From JACVCJ01 sp052437175 (GTDB lineage: Bacteria; Bacteroidota; Bacteroidia; CAIKAF01): 64,000 nucleotides of DNA. Shown here one piece after another: positions 43,018 through 51,898 of this stretch. The stretch covers positions 558,001 to 622,000 of the forward strand of contig JBQVOK010000001.1 in NCBI GenBank assembly GCA_052437175.1, read 5' to 3'. Every line of letters starts with the position of its first letter. The first letter of the stretch is position 1. The notes under the pieces are model-generated. The model made no database searches, had not been told where the DNA came from, and was given only the letters and a program-made list of their open reading frames with translations. The translations under genes were made by a program, and so were the position numbers.

Positions 43018-43746
43018 ATGAAAAAGCTGTTGGTATTATCCGTTACCTGTATGCTTTTTGCCCCGGTATTCGCCCAGAAAGCGAGCAAGGACAAAAAGTC
43101 CAAAAAAGAAAAAACGACCATGACATTAGATACTGAAAAAAAACAATTAAGCTATGCGATCGGCCGCGATATAGGCAGCAACCTGCGCCTGGCCGGGCTT
43201 GACCTTGACCAGGAAGTGTTCTTTGCCGCTATTATACACGCTATGCAGGATTCCGGCTACCTGATGGACAGCCGTGCCGCTCAGCAGGCCATACAGCAGT
43301 ACCAGCAGAAAAAACTGCAGGAAGCAGAGGCCGAATCGGCTAAAGACGCTGTAAAACAGGAGGCAGAGGCCCAGGCTTTCCTCGCCAATAACCGTACGGT
43401 TGCCGGCGTAAAAGAAACCGCCAGCGGACTGCAGTATAAAGTGGTTACCGAAGGCACAGGTCAGCGCCCGCAGGCCACCAGCAAAGTAAAGGTACATTAC
43501 AGCGGTACCCTCATCGACGGTACTAAATTCGACAGTTCTTATGACCGCGGTCAACCGGCCACATTCGGCCTCAACCAGGTGATCAAGGGCTGGACCGAAG
43601 GTCTGCAGCTGATGCCCGAAGGTTCTAAGTACATCCTGTACATACCGGCACAGCTGGGCTACGGAAACAACCCGCCCCCGGGTTCCCCGATCAAGGCAGG
43701 TTCACTTCTGATCTTCGAAGTAGAATTGCTCGAAATTATCAAGTAA
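43018..43746 (+). CDS. FKBP-type peptidyl-prolyl isomerase, periplasmic paralogue
   Basis: 242 residues. Signal peptide ending VFAQK without a lipobox Cys, a Lys-rich segment, the same N-terminal dimer region (QLSYAIGRDIGSNLRLAG) and the same FKBP domain (VKVHYSGTLIDGTKFDSSYDRGQPATFGLNQVIKGWTEGL). So one copy is lipid-anchored and the other soluble. Starts 18 nt after the first copy; a terminator follows, so the pair forms one transcript. Confidence 0.94.
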   Translation: MKKLLVLSVTCMLFAPVFAQKASKDKKSKKEKTTMTLDTEKKQLSYAIGRDIGSNLRLAGLDLDQEVFFAAIIHAMQDSGYLMDSRAAQQAIQQYQQKKLQEAEAESAKDAVKQEAEAQAFLANNRTVAGVKETASGLQYKVVTEGTGQRPQATSKVKVHYSGTLIDGTKFDSSYDRGQPATFGLNQVIKGWTEGLQLMPEGSKYILYIPAQLGYGNNPPPGSPIKAGSLLIFEVELLEIIK

Positions 43747-43763
43747 TAAAAAATACTTATCGG

Positions 43764-43789
43764 ACAGCCTGTTTATGCAGGCTGTTTTT
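43764..43789 (+). terminator. Intrinsic terminator after the FKBP pair
   Basis: Perfect 8-bp stem ACAGCCTG (43764-43771) / CAGGCTGT (43778-43785) followed by TTTTT. Confidence 0.88.
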
Positions 43790-43800
43790 ATTTGTATTTG

Positions 43801-43808
43801 TAAATTTG
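43801..43808 (+). promoter_or_regulatory. -7 element of trxB
   Basis: Perfect TAAATTTG, 29 nt before the trxB ATG and just after the FKBP terminator. Confidence 0.55.
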
Positions 43809-43837
43809 CATTACAAAAAAAGGACCAGTACAAAATT

Positions 43838-44785
43838 ATGGAACATATTCCCTGTCTTATTATAGGAGCCGGCCCCAGCGGGTACACGGCAGCCATCTAT
43901 GCGGCCCGTGCCGAACTGAAACCGGTAATGTATACAGGCCCCCAGCCGGGCGGCCAGCTTATGATCACCAATGATGTGGAGAACTTTCCGGGTTACCCCG
44001 ACGGTGTTATGGGGCCCCAGATGATGGAAGACCTGCGCAAACAGGCCGAGCGCTTCGGTACTTCGGTGCGTTACGGTACCGTTTCGGAGGTGGACTTTTC
44101 CAAACGCCCCTTCGTAGTTACCATCGACGGCAGCGATAAGATACAGGCGGATACCGTAATTATTTCCACGGGCGCTTCGGCCAAATGGCTGGGTCTGCCC
44201 AGCGAACAGCACCTGAACGGTAAAGGCGTATCGGCCTGCGCTGTGTGCGACGGTTTCTTTTTCCGAGGACAGGAAGTGGCCATCGTGGGTGCCGGTGATA
44301 CGGCCTGCGAAGAAGCACACTACCTGAGCAAACTGTGTAAGAAAGTGACCATGCTGGTGCGCCGCGACGAGTTCCGCGCCTCCAAGATCATGCAGCAACG
44401 CGTGCTGAACACACCCAATATCGAAGTACTTTTCAATACGGAAACACTCGAAGTGCTTGGTAACGAGGGCGTAACCGGTGTGCGTGTGAAAAACAGCGAA
44501 ACCGGTGCCGTTACCGATATCCCGGTCACAGGCTTTTTCGTGGCTATCGGGCACCAGCCCAATACGGCTTTCCTGAAAGGCTGGCTGGATATGGACGATC
44601 ACGGGTACATAAAAACCGTTCCGGGCACCACCCAAACGAGCGTGCCGGGCGTATTTGCCGCCGGCGACGTACAGGACCAGATCTACCGCCAGGCCATTAC
44701 GGCAGCAGGTACGGGTTGTATGGCCGCCCTGGAAGCCGAGCGTTTCCTGGCCGCGGTAGAAAGCGAACATGCCATAAACGCCTGA
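43838..44785 (+). CDS. trxB: Thioredoxin reductase
   Basis: 315 residues from ATG 43838 (MEHIPCLIIGAGPSGYTAAIYA); a longer frame begins inside the terminator. FAD motif GAGPSGYTAA, redox-active CAVC in SACAVCDGFFF, NADPH motif GAGDTACEEA, and the C-terminal FAD motif FAAGDVQD. It keeps thioredoxin reduced, a central defence against oxidative damage. Starts after a terminator and its own -7 element. The next gene is BatA-like, a common neighbour. Confidence 0.96.
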   Translation: MEHIPCLIIGAGPSGYTAAIYAARAELKPVMYTGPQPGGQLMITNDVENFPGYPDGVMGPQMMEDLRKQAERFGTSVRYGTVSEVDFSKRPFVVTIDGSDKIQADTVIISTGASAKWLGLPSEQHLNGKGVSACAVCDGFFFRGQEVAIVGAGDTACEEAHYLSKLCKKVTMLVRRDEFRASKIMQQRVLNTPNIEVLFNTETLEVLGNEGVTGVRVKNSETGAVTDIPVTGFFVAIGHQPNTAFLKGWLDMDDHGYIKTVPGTTQTSVPGVFAAGDVQDQIYRQAITAAGTGCMAALEAERFLAAVESEHAINA

Positions 44786-44804
44786 TAAAAATCGAGAACC
44801 CGAT

Positions 44805-44825
44805 GTACTAAAACCCTTTTAGTAC
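44805..44825. promoter_or_regulatory. Perfect inverted repeat before the BatA-like gene
   Basis: GTACTAAAA-CCC-TTTTAGTAC, arms of 9 bp without mismatch and no following T-run, 25 nt before the BatA-like start. It could be an operator or a weak terminator of trxB. Confidence 0.5.
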
Positions 44826-44850
44826 AGTTAATACTAACCAAAGCAGCTGC

Positions 44851-46899
44851 ATGAGTTTTGTATATCCGTATTTCCTGTTCGCCCTGTTTTCCCTGTTGAT
44901 TCCGGTGATCATTCACCTCATCAACCTGCGGCGCTACAAAAAGATATACTTCTCCAACGTAAGCCTGCTGCAGGAGATACAGACACAAAGCAAAAAACGC
45001 CGGCAGCTGCGCGAATGGCTTATCCTGGCCAGCCGCGTACTGGCGCTGAGCTTCCTGGTATTTGCTTTTGCCCAGCCCTACATTAAAACGGCCCCCGGGT
45101 TTTACCGAAACGATGCGCCGGCCTACGTAAGCATTTACGTGGACAATTCCTTCAGTATGGAAAAACCGGCCCGTAACGGCAACCTGCTTTCCGAAGCTAT
45201 GCGCCGTGCCGAGGAGATCGTAAAATCGTACCGTGCGGCCGACCGTTTCCAGTTACTTACCAACGAATTTTCAGGTTCCTCGATGCGTTTTATGACGCGC
45301 GATGAATTTCTTTCGGCCCTGGCCGATGTACAGGCGGGCCCCGTTTCCCGTACTCTCGACGAAGTGATGCTGAAACAGCAGGACCAGCTGGGCAGCCAAA
45401 ACGAAGGCGGCCCCCGTCGTGCCTACCTTATTTCTGATTTTGCCACCAATACCATCGGCGGACTGCCTTCGATACGCGATACCGCCCTGGTGTTTGCCGC
45501 CATACCTGTTAAACCCGAACGAAACGAGAACCTGGGGATCGACAGCGTATGGACCTCTTCGCCCGTGATTTCACCGAATATACCGGTAGATCTGAGTTTC
45601 CGCATCGTGAACAGTGCCGGGAACGACCTGAGCGAAGTGCCCGTACGCCTGTTCCTAAATGGTGAACAGAAAACACCGGCCTCCGTTTCGGTGGCGGCCG
45701 GTTCCAAAGCCGTGGGACAACTTAGTTTTTCGGTACCCTCCGGGGGAAAATACCACGGGTATGTGGAAGTGGACGATGCCTCCATGCATTTCGACGACCG
45801 TTTTTACTTCAGTTTTACCGTGGCCGAGAAGATCCGCATCGGCGTACTCAACGGCAACGGGGCCGGCAATGCGCCCGCACAGGTATTCGAAGGCGACGAA
45901 CAGTTCGACCTGAAACGTTTCCCGGGAGACCGTCCCGATTTTTCGGCCTGGAACGGTCTGGATCTGCTGGTGCTGAACCAGGTATCGAGCCTGAGCACGG
46001 GCTGGGCCACAGAACTGAACCGTTTCCTGGAAGAGGGCGGCAGTGTGGTGTTCTTTCCTTCGGCCGAGAACAGCGCCGCATCGGCAGAACTGCTGCGGAA
46101 CATTAAGGTGGCAGGCTTCGGCGGCGGCCTGCGCAGCAATACGCTCAAAGGCGGTAAACTGGCCGTACAGTCGCCCTTTTTCAGCCATGTATTCGAAAAC
46201 AGGAACCGCGAGATCACCGATGTGCCGGTGGTGAAGCAGTATTTTCCCTTGCAGAACCGCTCGGGCAACATCTGGGAACCCCTGTTCACCCTGCCCAACG
46301 GCGATGTGGTCATTGCCTGGTGCAACAGTGGAAAGGGTCATGTACTGGTAAGCGGACTGCCTTTGCAAAGTGCCTATTCCAACCTGACGGCACACGCTGT
46401 TTTTGTGCCGCTGCTGCTGAAGAGCGCCTTTAATGCCCGCGGAACGGGTAACCTGTATTATACGGCCGGTTCGGCGGTACCCGTAACGGTACGCCTTGAA
46501 AATGCCGCCGGCGAAGGTGCCCTGGACATTAAAAAAGTGGGCGAAAGCTGGGAGGCCATTCCCGGGCAGCGTCGCAACGGCAATACGGTGCAGCTTTTCC
46601 TTAACGATATGAATGCCGCCGCCGGCAATTACGAGATCCGTGAGAACGGCAGCGTGGTGGCGCCTTTAGCCATAAATTTTGCTCCCGGCGAAGGCCTGGC
46701 CCTGCCCCTGGTGGATGAACAGTGGGACGCCCTGCTGAAAGAAATTCCGAGCCTGCGTAAAATGGACGCTAATAACGCTGCGGCCCTGGCCGAAGGTATA
46801 CAGCAGCTGGAACAGGGCATACCGCTCTGGAAATGGTGCATTGCCGCCGTACTGCTGTTTTTGCTGGCTGAAGTGCTCCTCATACGCTTTATGCGTTAA
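44851..46899 (+). CDS. BatA-domain membrane protein
   Basis: 682 residues. N-terminal aerotolerance-regulator (BatA) domain with two helices (FVYPYFLFALFSLLIPVIIHLINLRR; LILASRVLALSFLVFAFAQPY), a VWA-like region with MIDAS-type DNSFS, a large periplasmic region, and a C-terminal helix (WCIAAVLLFLLAEVLLIRFM). A stand-alone member of the BatA family lying outside the bat operon, paired with trxB and a dihydroorotase homologue, an arrangement I have often seen in Bacteroidota. Function unknown. Confidence 0.9.
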   Translation: MSFVYPYFLFALFSLLIPVIIHLINLRRYKKIYFSNVSLLQEIQTQSKKRRQLREWLILASRVLALSFLVFAFAQPYIKTAPGFYRNDAPAYVSIYVDNSFSMEKPARNGNLLSEAMRRAEEIVKSYRAADRFQLLTNEFSGSSMRFMTRDEFLSALADVQAGPVSRTLDEVMLKQQDQLGSQNEGGPRRAYLISDFATNTIGGLPSIRDTALVFAAIPVKPERNENLGIDSVWTSSPVISPNIPVDLSFRIVNSAGNDLSEVPVRLFLNGEQKTPASVSVAAGSKAVGQLSFSVPSGGKYHGYVEVDDASMHFDDRFYFSFTVAEKIRIGVLNGNGAGNAPAQVFEGDEQFDLKRFPGDRPDFSAWNGLDLLVLNQVSSLSTGWATELNRFLEEGGSVVFFPSAENSAASAELLRNIKVAGFGGGLRSNTLKGGKLAVQSPFFSHVFENRNREITDVPVVKQYFPLQNRSGNIWEPLFTLPNGDVVIAWCNSGKGHVLVSGLPLQSAYSNLTAHAVFVPLLLKSAFNARGTGNLYYTAGSAVPVTVRLENAAGEGALDIKKVGESWEAIPGQRRNGNTVQLFLNDMNAAAGNYEIRENGSVVAPLAINFAPGEGLALPLVDEQWDALLKEIPSLRKMDANNAAALAEGIQQLEQGIPLWKWCIAAVLLFLLAEVLLIRFMR

Positions 46900-46946
46900 A
46901 CCGGTACTTTTTTAGGGCCGGTGTGGCAATTTCTGCGCATTATTTT

Positions 46947-46954
46947 TACTTTTG
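46947..46954 (+). promoter_or_regulatory. -7 element of the dihydroorotase-like gene
   Basis: Perfect TACTTTTG, 8 nt before the ATG at 46963; it lies inside a longer candidate frame and excludes that start. Confidence 0.6.
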
Positions 46955-46962
46955 ACACCTGT

Positions 46963-48231
46963 ATGAACATTCTTTTCCGAAACGTTCGCGTTGTACAGCC
47001 GGAGTCTGCCTACCACGGGCAAAGCATTGATATTTTTATCCGGGACGGAATTATTTCAGCCATAGGAAAGGCATTGCCGGATGCAGATGCCGAAGTGATC
47101 GAGATGAACGGGGCCTGTGTTTCTATAGGCTGGTTCGATATGAGCGTGCGCAGCGGCGAACCAGGTTTTGAATATAAGGAAGACCTGCAAAGCCTGTGCA
47201 ATGCGGCTCTCGACGGTGGTTTTACCGGGGTGCTGCTGATGCCGGACGGAGCCCCCTGTACCGATCATAAGGGTGCCGTGGAACTGGTGTACCGCCGGAC
47301 GATGCACAGTCCGCTGCGGGTGCACAGCGCCGGGGCCCTGAGCCGGGAAATGAAAGGGGAGGAACTGAGCGAAATGTACGACCTGCACCTGGCCGGAAGT
47401 ATTGCCTTTACCGACAGCGCCCGTCCCGTAAAAAATGCCAAACTGCTGCTGCTGGCCATGCAGTATGCCCAATCTTTCCGCAGACCGATCCTCTGTACGT
47501 CCATGGATGCCTACCTGGCCAAAGGCGCCTCGGTGAACGAGGGCCCCGAAGCCGTGAACCTGGGTATGAAAGGTATCCCGGCTTTTGCCGAGGACGTTTC
47601 GGTGAACCGCGACCTGCAGATCGCCGCGTATGCGGGCACACCGCTGCATTTTATGAATGTGACCTCGCCCGCAGCCGTGGACCAGATCGCAGCGGCAAGA
47701 GAAAAAGGCGCCGGGCTAAGCGTTTCGCTGGGCGTACATTACCTGGCCTTCAGTGATCAGAAGCTACATACATTCGATTCCAATTACAAAGTATTTCCGC
47801 CCCTGCGCAGTGAAGATATGCGCCTTGAACTGGTACGCCGGGTAAAAGAAGGGCATATACAGATACTTACCTCTGACCATACGCCCGAAGACCGCGAACA
47901 CAAGATCATTGAATTTGAAAAGGCGGCTTACGGAATTACCGGCCTGCAAACCTTCTTCGGAGTGGTATGCCAGGCACTTGGTACGGAGAACCTGGAAAAA
48001 ACACTGCATACCTTTACGGTAGCTCCGCGTCAGTTACTGGGCCTGGAAGTGCCGCGTATCGAAGCGGATGCCGAGGCCGAACTTACCTTCTTTGACCCGG
48101 AGGCCGTATGGACCTTTACCCGCGAAAAGAACCGCTCGCGCAGTGAGAACTCCCCTTTTATCGGCACGGAGCTGAAAGGAAAACCGCTGGGCGTTTATAC
48201 ACGCGGGCAGTGGGTGAGATCGGGACTCTGA
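46963..48231 (+). CDS. Dihydroorotase homologue, probably non-catalytic
   Basis: 422 residues, amidohydrolase fold: N-terminal beta sandwich, TIM barrel, and C-terminal TVAPRQLLGL and EAELTFFDP. The DxHxHxREPG metal and substrate motif reads D59-M-S-V-R-S-G-E-P-G: both histidines become Ser61 and Arg63, and the substrate-binding Arg becomes Gly65. The later SDHTPEDREHK region lacks the usual His after Pro. Such stripped dihydroorotases are known in Bacteroidota and in aspartate-transcarbamoylase partners (recalled). It is annotated pyrC in many genomes but is unlikely to hydrolyse dihydroorotate unless another scaffold supplies the metal. Confidence 0.88.
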   Translation: MNILFRNVRVVQPESAYHGQSIDIFIRDGIISAIGKALPDADAEVIEMNGACVSIGWFDMSVRSGEPGFEYKEDLQSLCNAALDGGFTGVLLMPDGAPCTDHKGAVELVYRRTMHSPLRVHSAGALSREMKGEELSEMYDLHLAGSIAFTDSARPVKNAKLLLLAMQYAQSFRRPILCTSMDAYLAKGASVNEGPEAVNLGMKGIPAFAEDVSVNRDLQIAAYAGTPLHFMNVTSPAAVDQIAAAREKGAGLSVSLGVHYLAFSDQKLHTFDSNYKVFPPLRSEDMRLELVRRVKEGHIQILTSDHTPEDREHKIIEFEKAAYGITGLQTFFGVVCQALGTENLEKTLHTFTVAPRQLLGLEVPRIEADAEAELTFFDPEAVWTFTREKNRSRSENSPFIGTELKGKPLGVYTRGQWVRSGL

Positions 48232-48235
48232 TCTT

Positions 48236-48895
48236 TTAACGGTCGGTCTTGAACCATTTCTTGAATGCGAGGATGAAAATGATCATCACGAGGAAAGAAA
48301 TGCCGATCAGGATCATTTTTTTATTGGCATCACGGATCGTGATATCGCGGTTGGCATCGATCACCTTCAGGTTTTGTTCTTCGATCTTCTGTACATCGCT
48401 GTTCTCGATAAAGATGGGCTTGGGATGCACTTTTTTGCGCAGGTAGGCCAGTTCTTCGTCCCAGGACATATCGTTGAACATGGTGTAGCTGTCGTCTTTT
48501 TTATCGGCAATAAAGCGGCGGGAGCGTTCGCAGAACGTGATCAGGTACCGGCCGGTATGCACAGAGTCGTTGCGGGCATACAAAAGCCATTCCGTACCTT
48601 TTTCGAAGTCATAACTGCAGGCTTTGCCGCAGCTGTAGTCCAGCGTTACGTAGCGGGGTACCTTTTCCCCGCGGAAGAGTTCCAGGCCTTCGAATACGGC
48701 CGAGGCTGTTCCTCCGCTGCAGTTCCCCGCCCGCTGTACCTTGCCCCGGAATACAAGGTCATAGCTTTCTACCACGGCTTTATTTACTTCGCCGGGGTGT
48801 TCGGGACAGTCGCATTCCTCGTGCTGGGCCCATACAGAAAGGCTCATCAGCAGGAAGGCGGGCAGCAGCAGTTTAATTCGACCAGATGGCTTCAT
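48236..48895 (-). CDS. Membrane-anchored NTR/TIMP-like protein
   Basis: 219 residues. Signal peptide ending VWAQ, Cys-rich start (HEECDCPEHPG), then an NTR-like beta domain (YDLVFRGKV, LELFRGEKVPRYVTLDYSCGKACSYDF, WLLYARN) with several paired cysteines, a long charged helix and one C-terminal membrane helix (MILIGISFLVMIIFILAFKKW). Likely an inner-membrane protein with a periplasmic OB-fold domain; function unknown. Its start overlaps the hutH stop by 23 nt. Confidence 0.78.
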   Translation of the reverse strand: MKPSGRIKLLLPAFLLMSLSVWAQHEECDCPEHPGEVNKAVVESYDLVFRGKVQRAGNCSGGTASAVFEGLELFRGEKVPRYVTLDYSCGKACSYDFEKGTEWLLYARNDSVHTGRYLITFCERSRRFIADKKDDSYTMFNDMSWDEELAYLRKKVHPKPIFIENSDVQKIEEQNLKVIDANRDITIRDANKKMILIGISFLVMIIFILAFKKWFKTDR

Positions 48896-50390
48896 GATTC
48901 CAGAGTGTATGCAGGTTACGTACTACTTCAGCCGCTTTATCCTGTATGGGCTGCATAAATACGTCCTGTTCAATTTTAGAGATGCCGGCCGCTTCGGCGC
49001 GTTCCATAACGGCTTTTACGCGGGGTGAGGAGGCACGTCCGCTGCGCAGTTTCACAGCCTGGTAAGCGGCAAAAAGTTCCATGCCCAGTATGCGTTCGGT
49101 ATTTTCGAGTACCTGCAGGCATTGTACGGCTGCATTGGCGCCCATACTCACGTGGTCTTCCTGTCCGAGCGAACTTTCAATACTGTCGGCAGAGGCTGGT
49201 GTACACAGCTGTTTATTTTTGGAGGCCAGTGCGGCGGCGGCGTATTGCAGGATCATAAAGCCGCTGTTGAGGCCTGCATTTTCAATAAGGCAGGGCGGCA
49301 GGTTGCGTTTGCCGGAGATCATGCGGTAGATGCGGCGCTCGCTGATGCTGCCCATTTCACTGATGGCAATGGCCAGGTGATCGAGCGTAATAGCCAGGGT
49401 TTGCCCGTGGAAATTACCGCCGGAGATCACTTTTTCTTCTTCGGGTACCACCAGCGGGTTATCGGTCACGGAGTTGATCTCGGTCTCGAATACATTACAG
49501 GCATGCAGTATGGCGTCCCAGCTGCCGCCGTGCACCTGCGGGATGCAACGGAAGGAGTAGGGGTCCTGTACGTCTTTTTCACCGCTGAAGATCAGTTCAC
49601 TGCCTTCGAGCAGGCTGCGCATCAGGGCTGCGCTTTTCTGCTGACCGGCATGCGGACGCAGGGTATGGATAATGGCATCGAACGGCTCCGGGCGGCAGTC
49701 GTAACCTTCGGCGGCCAGCGCTGCCACGGCATGGGCGGCAAACCAGAGCTTGCGGGCGCGTAGCAGGATATGGGTACCCACACCGGTCATAAACTGGGTG
49801 CCGTTGAGCAGGGCCAGTCCTTCCTTGGCCTGGAGTACGAGGGGCTGTAAACCGCATTCTGTAAGCACCTCCGCCGCGGGACGGATTGTTCCGTTGTAAG
49901 AAACGTAACCTTCACCGATCAGGGCCAGGGATACGTGGGCCAGGGGAGCCAGGTCGCCCGAAGCGCCTAAGGAACCCGTATCGTATACCACGGGGTAAAT
50001 ACCGCGGTTGTGAAATTCGAGCAGAAGCTGTACGGTAGAGGTAGCTACGCCGCTGTACCCGCGCGAAAGGCCCAGCGCTTTCAGGAAGAGCATGCCTTTT
50101 ACAATAGGATCGGGCAGGGTATTGCCGGCGCCGCAGGCGTGAGAAAGTACCAGGTTACGCTGCAGTTCCTGTAACTGGCCGGCCGGGATCACCGTGTTGC
50201 AAAGGGCTCCGAACCCCGTATTGATGCCGTAATAGGCCTTGCTGTTGTTCTCGAGCAGGCGGTGCATCCAGTCGTAACAGCGCTGTACACGCTGCCGGGC
50301 GTTTTCGCTGAGTGCGACGGGGATGGAGTTGTTGAGGATATGGTCGAGTTCTGCCAGGCTTAGATGCCCGTCGATAGGATGCGTTTCCAT
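48873..50390 (-). CDS. hutH: Histidine ammonia-lyase
   Basis: 505 residues. The MIO cofactor tripeptide ASG at 143-145 (GASGDLAPLAHV), catalytic Tyr53 in YYGINTGFG, and LVLSHACGAG, whose Ser-His pair favours histidine over phenylalanine or tyrosine. Converts L-histidine to urocanate and ammonia. The other hut genes are absent here. It starts 4 nt after hisS, so a histidine-tRNA enzyme and a histidine-degrading enzyme share a transcript. Confidence 0.93.
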   Translation of the reverse strand: METHPIDGHLSLAELDHILNNSIPVALSENARQRVQRCYDWMHRLLENNSKAYYGINTGFGALCNTVIPAGQLQELQRNLVLSHACGAGNTLPDPIVKGMLFLKALGLSRGYSGVATSTVQLLLEFHNRGIYPVVYDTGSLGASGDLAPLAHVSLALIGEGYVSYNGTIRPAAEVLTECGLQPLVLQAKEGLALLNGTQFMTGVGTHILLRARKLWFAAHAVAALAAEGYDCRPEPFDAIIHTLRPHAGQQKSAALMRSLLEGSELIFSGEKDVQDPYSFRCIPQVHGGSWDAILHACNVFETEINSVTDNPLVVPEEEKVISGGNFHGQTLAITLDHLAIAISEMGSISERRIYRMISGKRNLPPCLIENAGLNSGFMILQYAAAALASKNKQLCTPASADSIESSLGQEDHVSMGANAAVQCLQVLENTERILGMELFAAYQAVKLRSGRASSPRVKAVMERAEAAGISKIEQDVFMQPIQDKAAEVVRNLHTLWNHEAIWSN

Positions 50391-50394
50391 GCGT

Positions 50395-51777
50395 TTATTT
50401 CTTTATTTCGCTGATGATCTGTTGTATGTTTCCGTTGATCTGCTCGCCGCTGAGCTGGTTCTTAAGTCCGTATATACCTGTATTTACCTCGTTCTCGCCG
50501 AGCATCAGCAGGTAGGGAATGCCTTTCTTGGTAGCGTATTCAAACTGTTTTTTCAGCTTGCCGGCCTCCGGGTAAATTTCTGTTTTGATGCCTGCTGTAC
50601 GTAGTTGCTGTGCCAGTTGCAGACCGTGCAGGGCTTCTTTTTCGCCAAAATTGGTAATGAGCAGGTCCGAAGACTGGGAAAGGGCCTGCGGAAAGAGTTT
50701 CAGCTCTTCCATAACGTCGTAGATACGATCGGCCCCGAACGAAATGCCCACGCCCGAAACGCCTTCGAGCCCGAAAATGCCGGTGAGGTTATCGTAACGG
50801 CCTCCGCCGCAGATGCTGCCCATCTGTACGCCGTGGGCCTTCACTTCGAAAATGGCGCCCGTGTAGTAATCGAGTCCGCGGGCCAGGGAAAGGTCCAGTT
50901 CCAGCGTGGCTTTGCGCAGGGGAGCGCTTTCCAGGGCGGTCCAGATAAAGCGCAACTCTTCCACGCCTTTGCTGCCGGTGGCATTGTTGCTGAAAAAAGC
51001 CTTCAGTTCGTCCAGCTTCTGCGGTGCTGCGGCCGGGTTCAGCAGTATTTCAAAGGCCTTATTAATGGTTTCTTCTTCAAAGCCTCTGTCCATAAGTTCT
51101 TTACGTACGCCATCTTCGCCGATCTTATCCAGTTTGTCCAGCCCGATCAGGAAGGAGGCAAAACGAGCTTCAATGCCCAGCACTTCGGCCAGTCCGCCCA
51201 GTATCTTGCGGTTATTGATCTTGATGCTGAAGCCCGGCAGGCCCAGGCTATCGAGCACTTCGTCGAATATCTGCACCAGTTCGGCCTCGTAAAGCAGGGA
51301 AGGGGAGCCCACCACATCGGCATCGCACTGGTAAAACTCGCGGTAGCGGCCCCGTTGCGGGTTATCTGCACGCCATACCGGCTGTATCTGGTAGCGTTTA
51401 AAGGGAAAAACAATATCGTTGCGGTGCTGTACCACAAAACGGGCAAAAGGCACCGTAAGGTCGTAGCGCAGGGCTTTTTCCGAAATTTTAGAGGTTAGGA
51501 ACTTCTCGCCCCGTTCCTTCAGGGCGGCCAGGTCTTCGGGGCTGAGTTTCGAAAGGTAGGCCCCGTTGTTCAGTATTTTAAAGATCAGTTTATCGCCTTC
51601 TTCGCCGTATTTACCGGTGAGGGTGCTCAGCAGCTCCATCGAAGGCGTTTCCAGGGGCTGGTAGCCGAATTTTTCGTAAACGGCGGCGATCGTGCTGAAA
51701 ATATAATTGCGTTTCCGCATTACTTCGGGCCCGAAATCGCGTGTGCCCTTTGGAACAGAAACCTGGATCTTTGACAT
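50395..51777 (-). CDS. hisS: Histidyl-tRNA synthetase
   Basis: 460 residues from ATG 51777 (MSKIQVSVPKGTRDF); an upstream in-frame ATG lies before the promoter. Class II motif 2 (FYQCDADVVG), the histidine-specific LARGLDYYTGAIFE and GGGRYDNLTGIFG, and a C-terminal anticodon-binding domain. Charges tRNA-His. Promoter: perfect -7 TATCTTTG (51804-51797). Confidence 0.97.
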   Translation of the reverse strand: MSKIQVSVPKGTRDFGPEVMRKRNYIFSTIAAVYEKFGYQPLETPSMELLSTLTGKYGEEGDKLIFKILNNGAYLSKLSPEDLAALKERGEKFLTSKISEKALRYDLTVPFARFVVQHRNDIVFPFKRYQIQPVWRADNPQRGRYREFYQCDADVVGSPSLLYEAELVQIFDEVLDSLGLPGFSIKINNRKILGGLAEVLGIEARFASFLIGLDKLDKIGEDGVRKELMDRGFEEETINKAFEILLNPAAAPQKLDELKAFFSNNATGSKGVEELRFIWTALESAPLRKATLELDLSLARGLDYYTGAIFEVKAHGVQMGSICGGGRYDNLTGIFGLEGVSGVGISFGADRIYDVMEELKLFPQALSQSSDLLITNFGEKEALHGLQLAQQLRTAGIKTEIYPEAGKLKKQFEYATKKGIPYLLMLGENEVNTGIYGLKNQLSGEQINGNIQQIISEIKK

Positions 51778-51796
51778 GGAAAAGCTATTTTGGGGC

Positions 51797-51804
51797 AAAG
51801 ATAG
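51797..51804 (-). promoter_or_regulatory. -7 element of the hisS-hutH operon
   Basis: Perfect TATCTTTG on the minus strand; it fixes the hisS start at 51777. Confidence 0.6.
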
Positions 51805-51898
51805 TTTTACGAAACCTTATTAAGAAAATAACGTTAGTGATAGATATGGGGGAAATGTTTAAATTCGTGCAAGTTTTTCAGTACCAACAACTCAAGAA

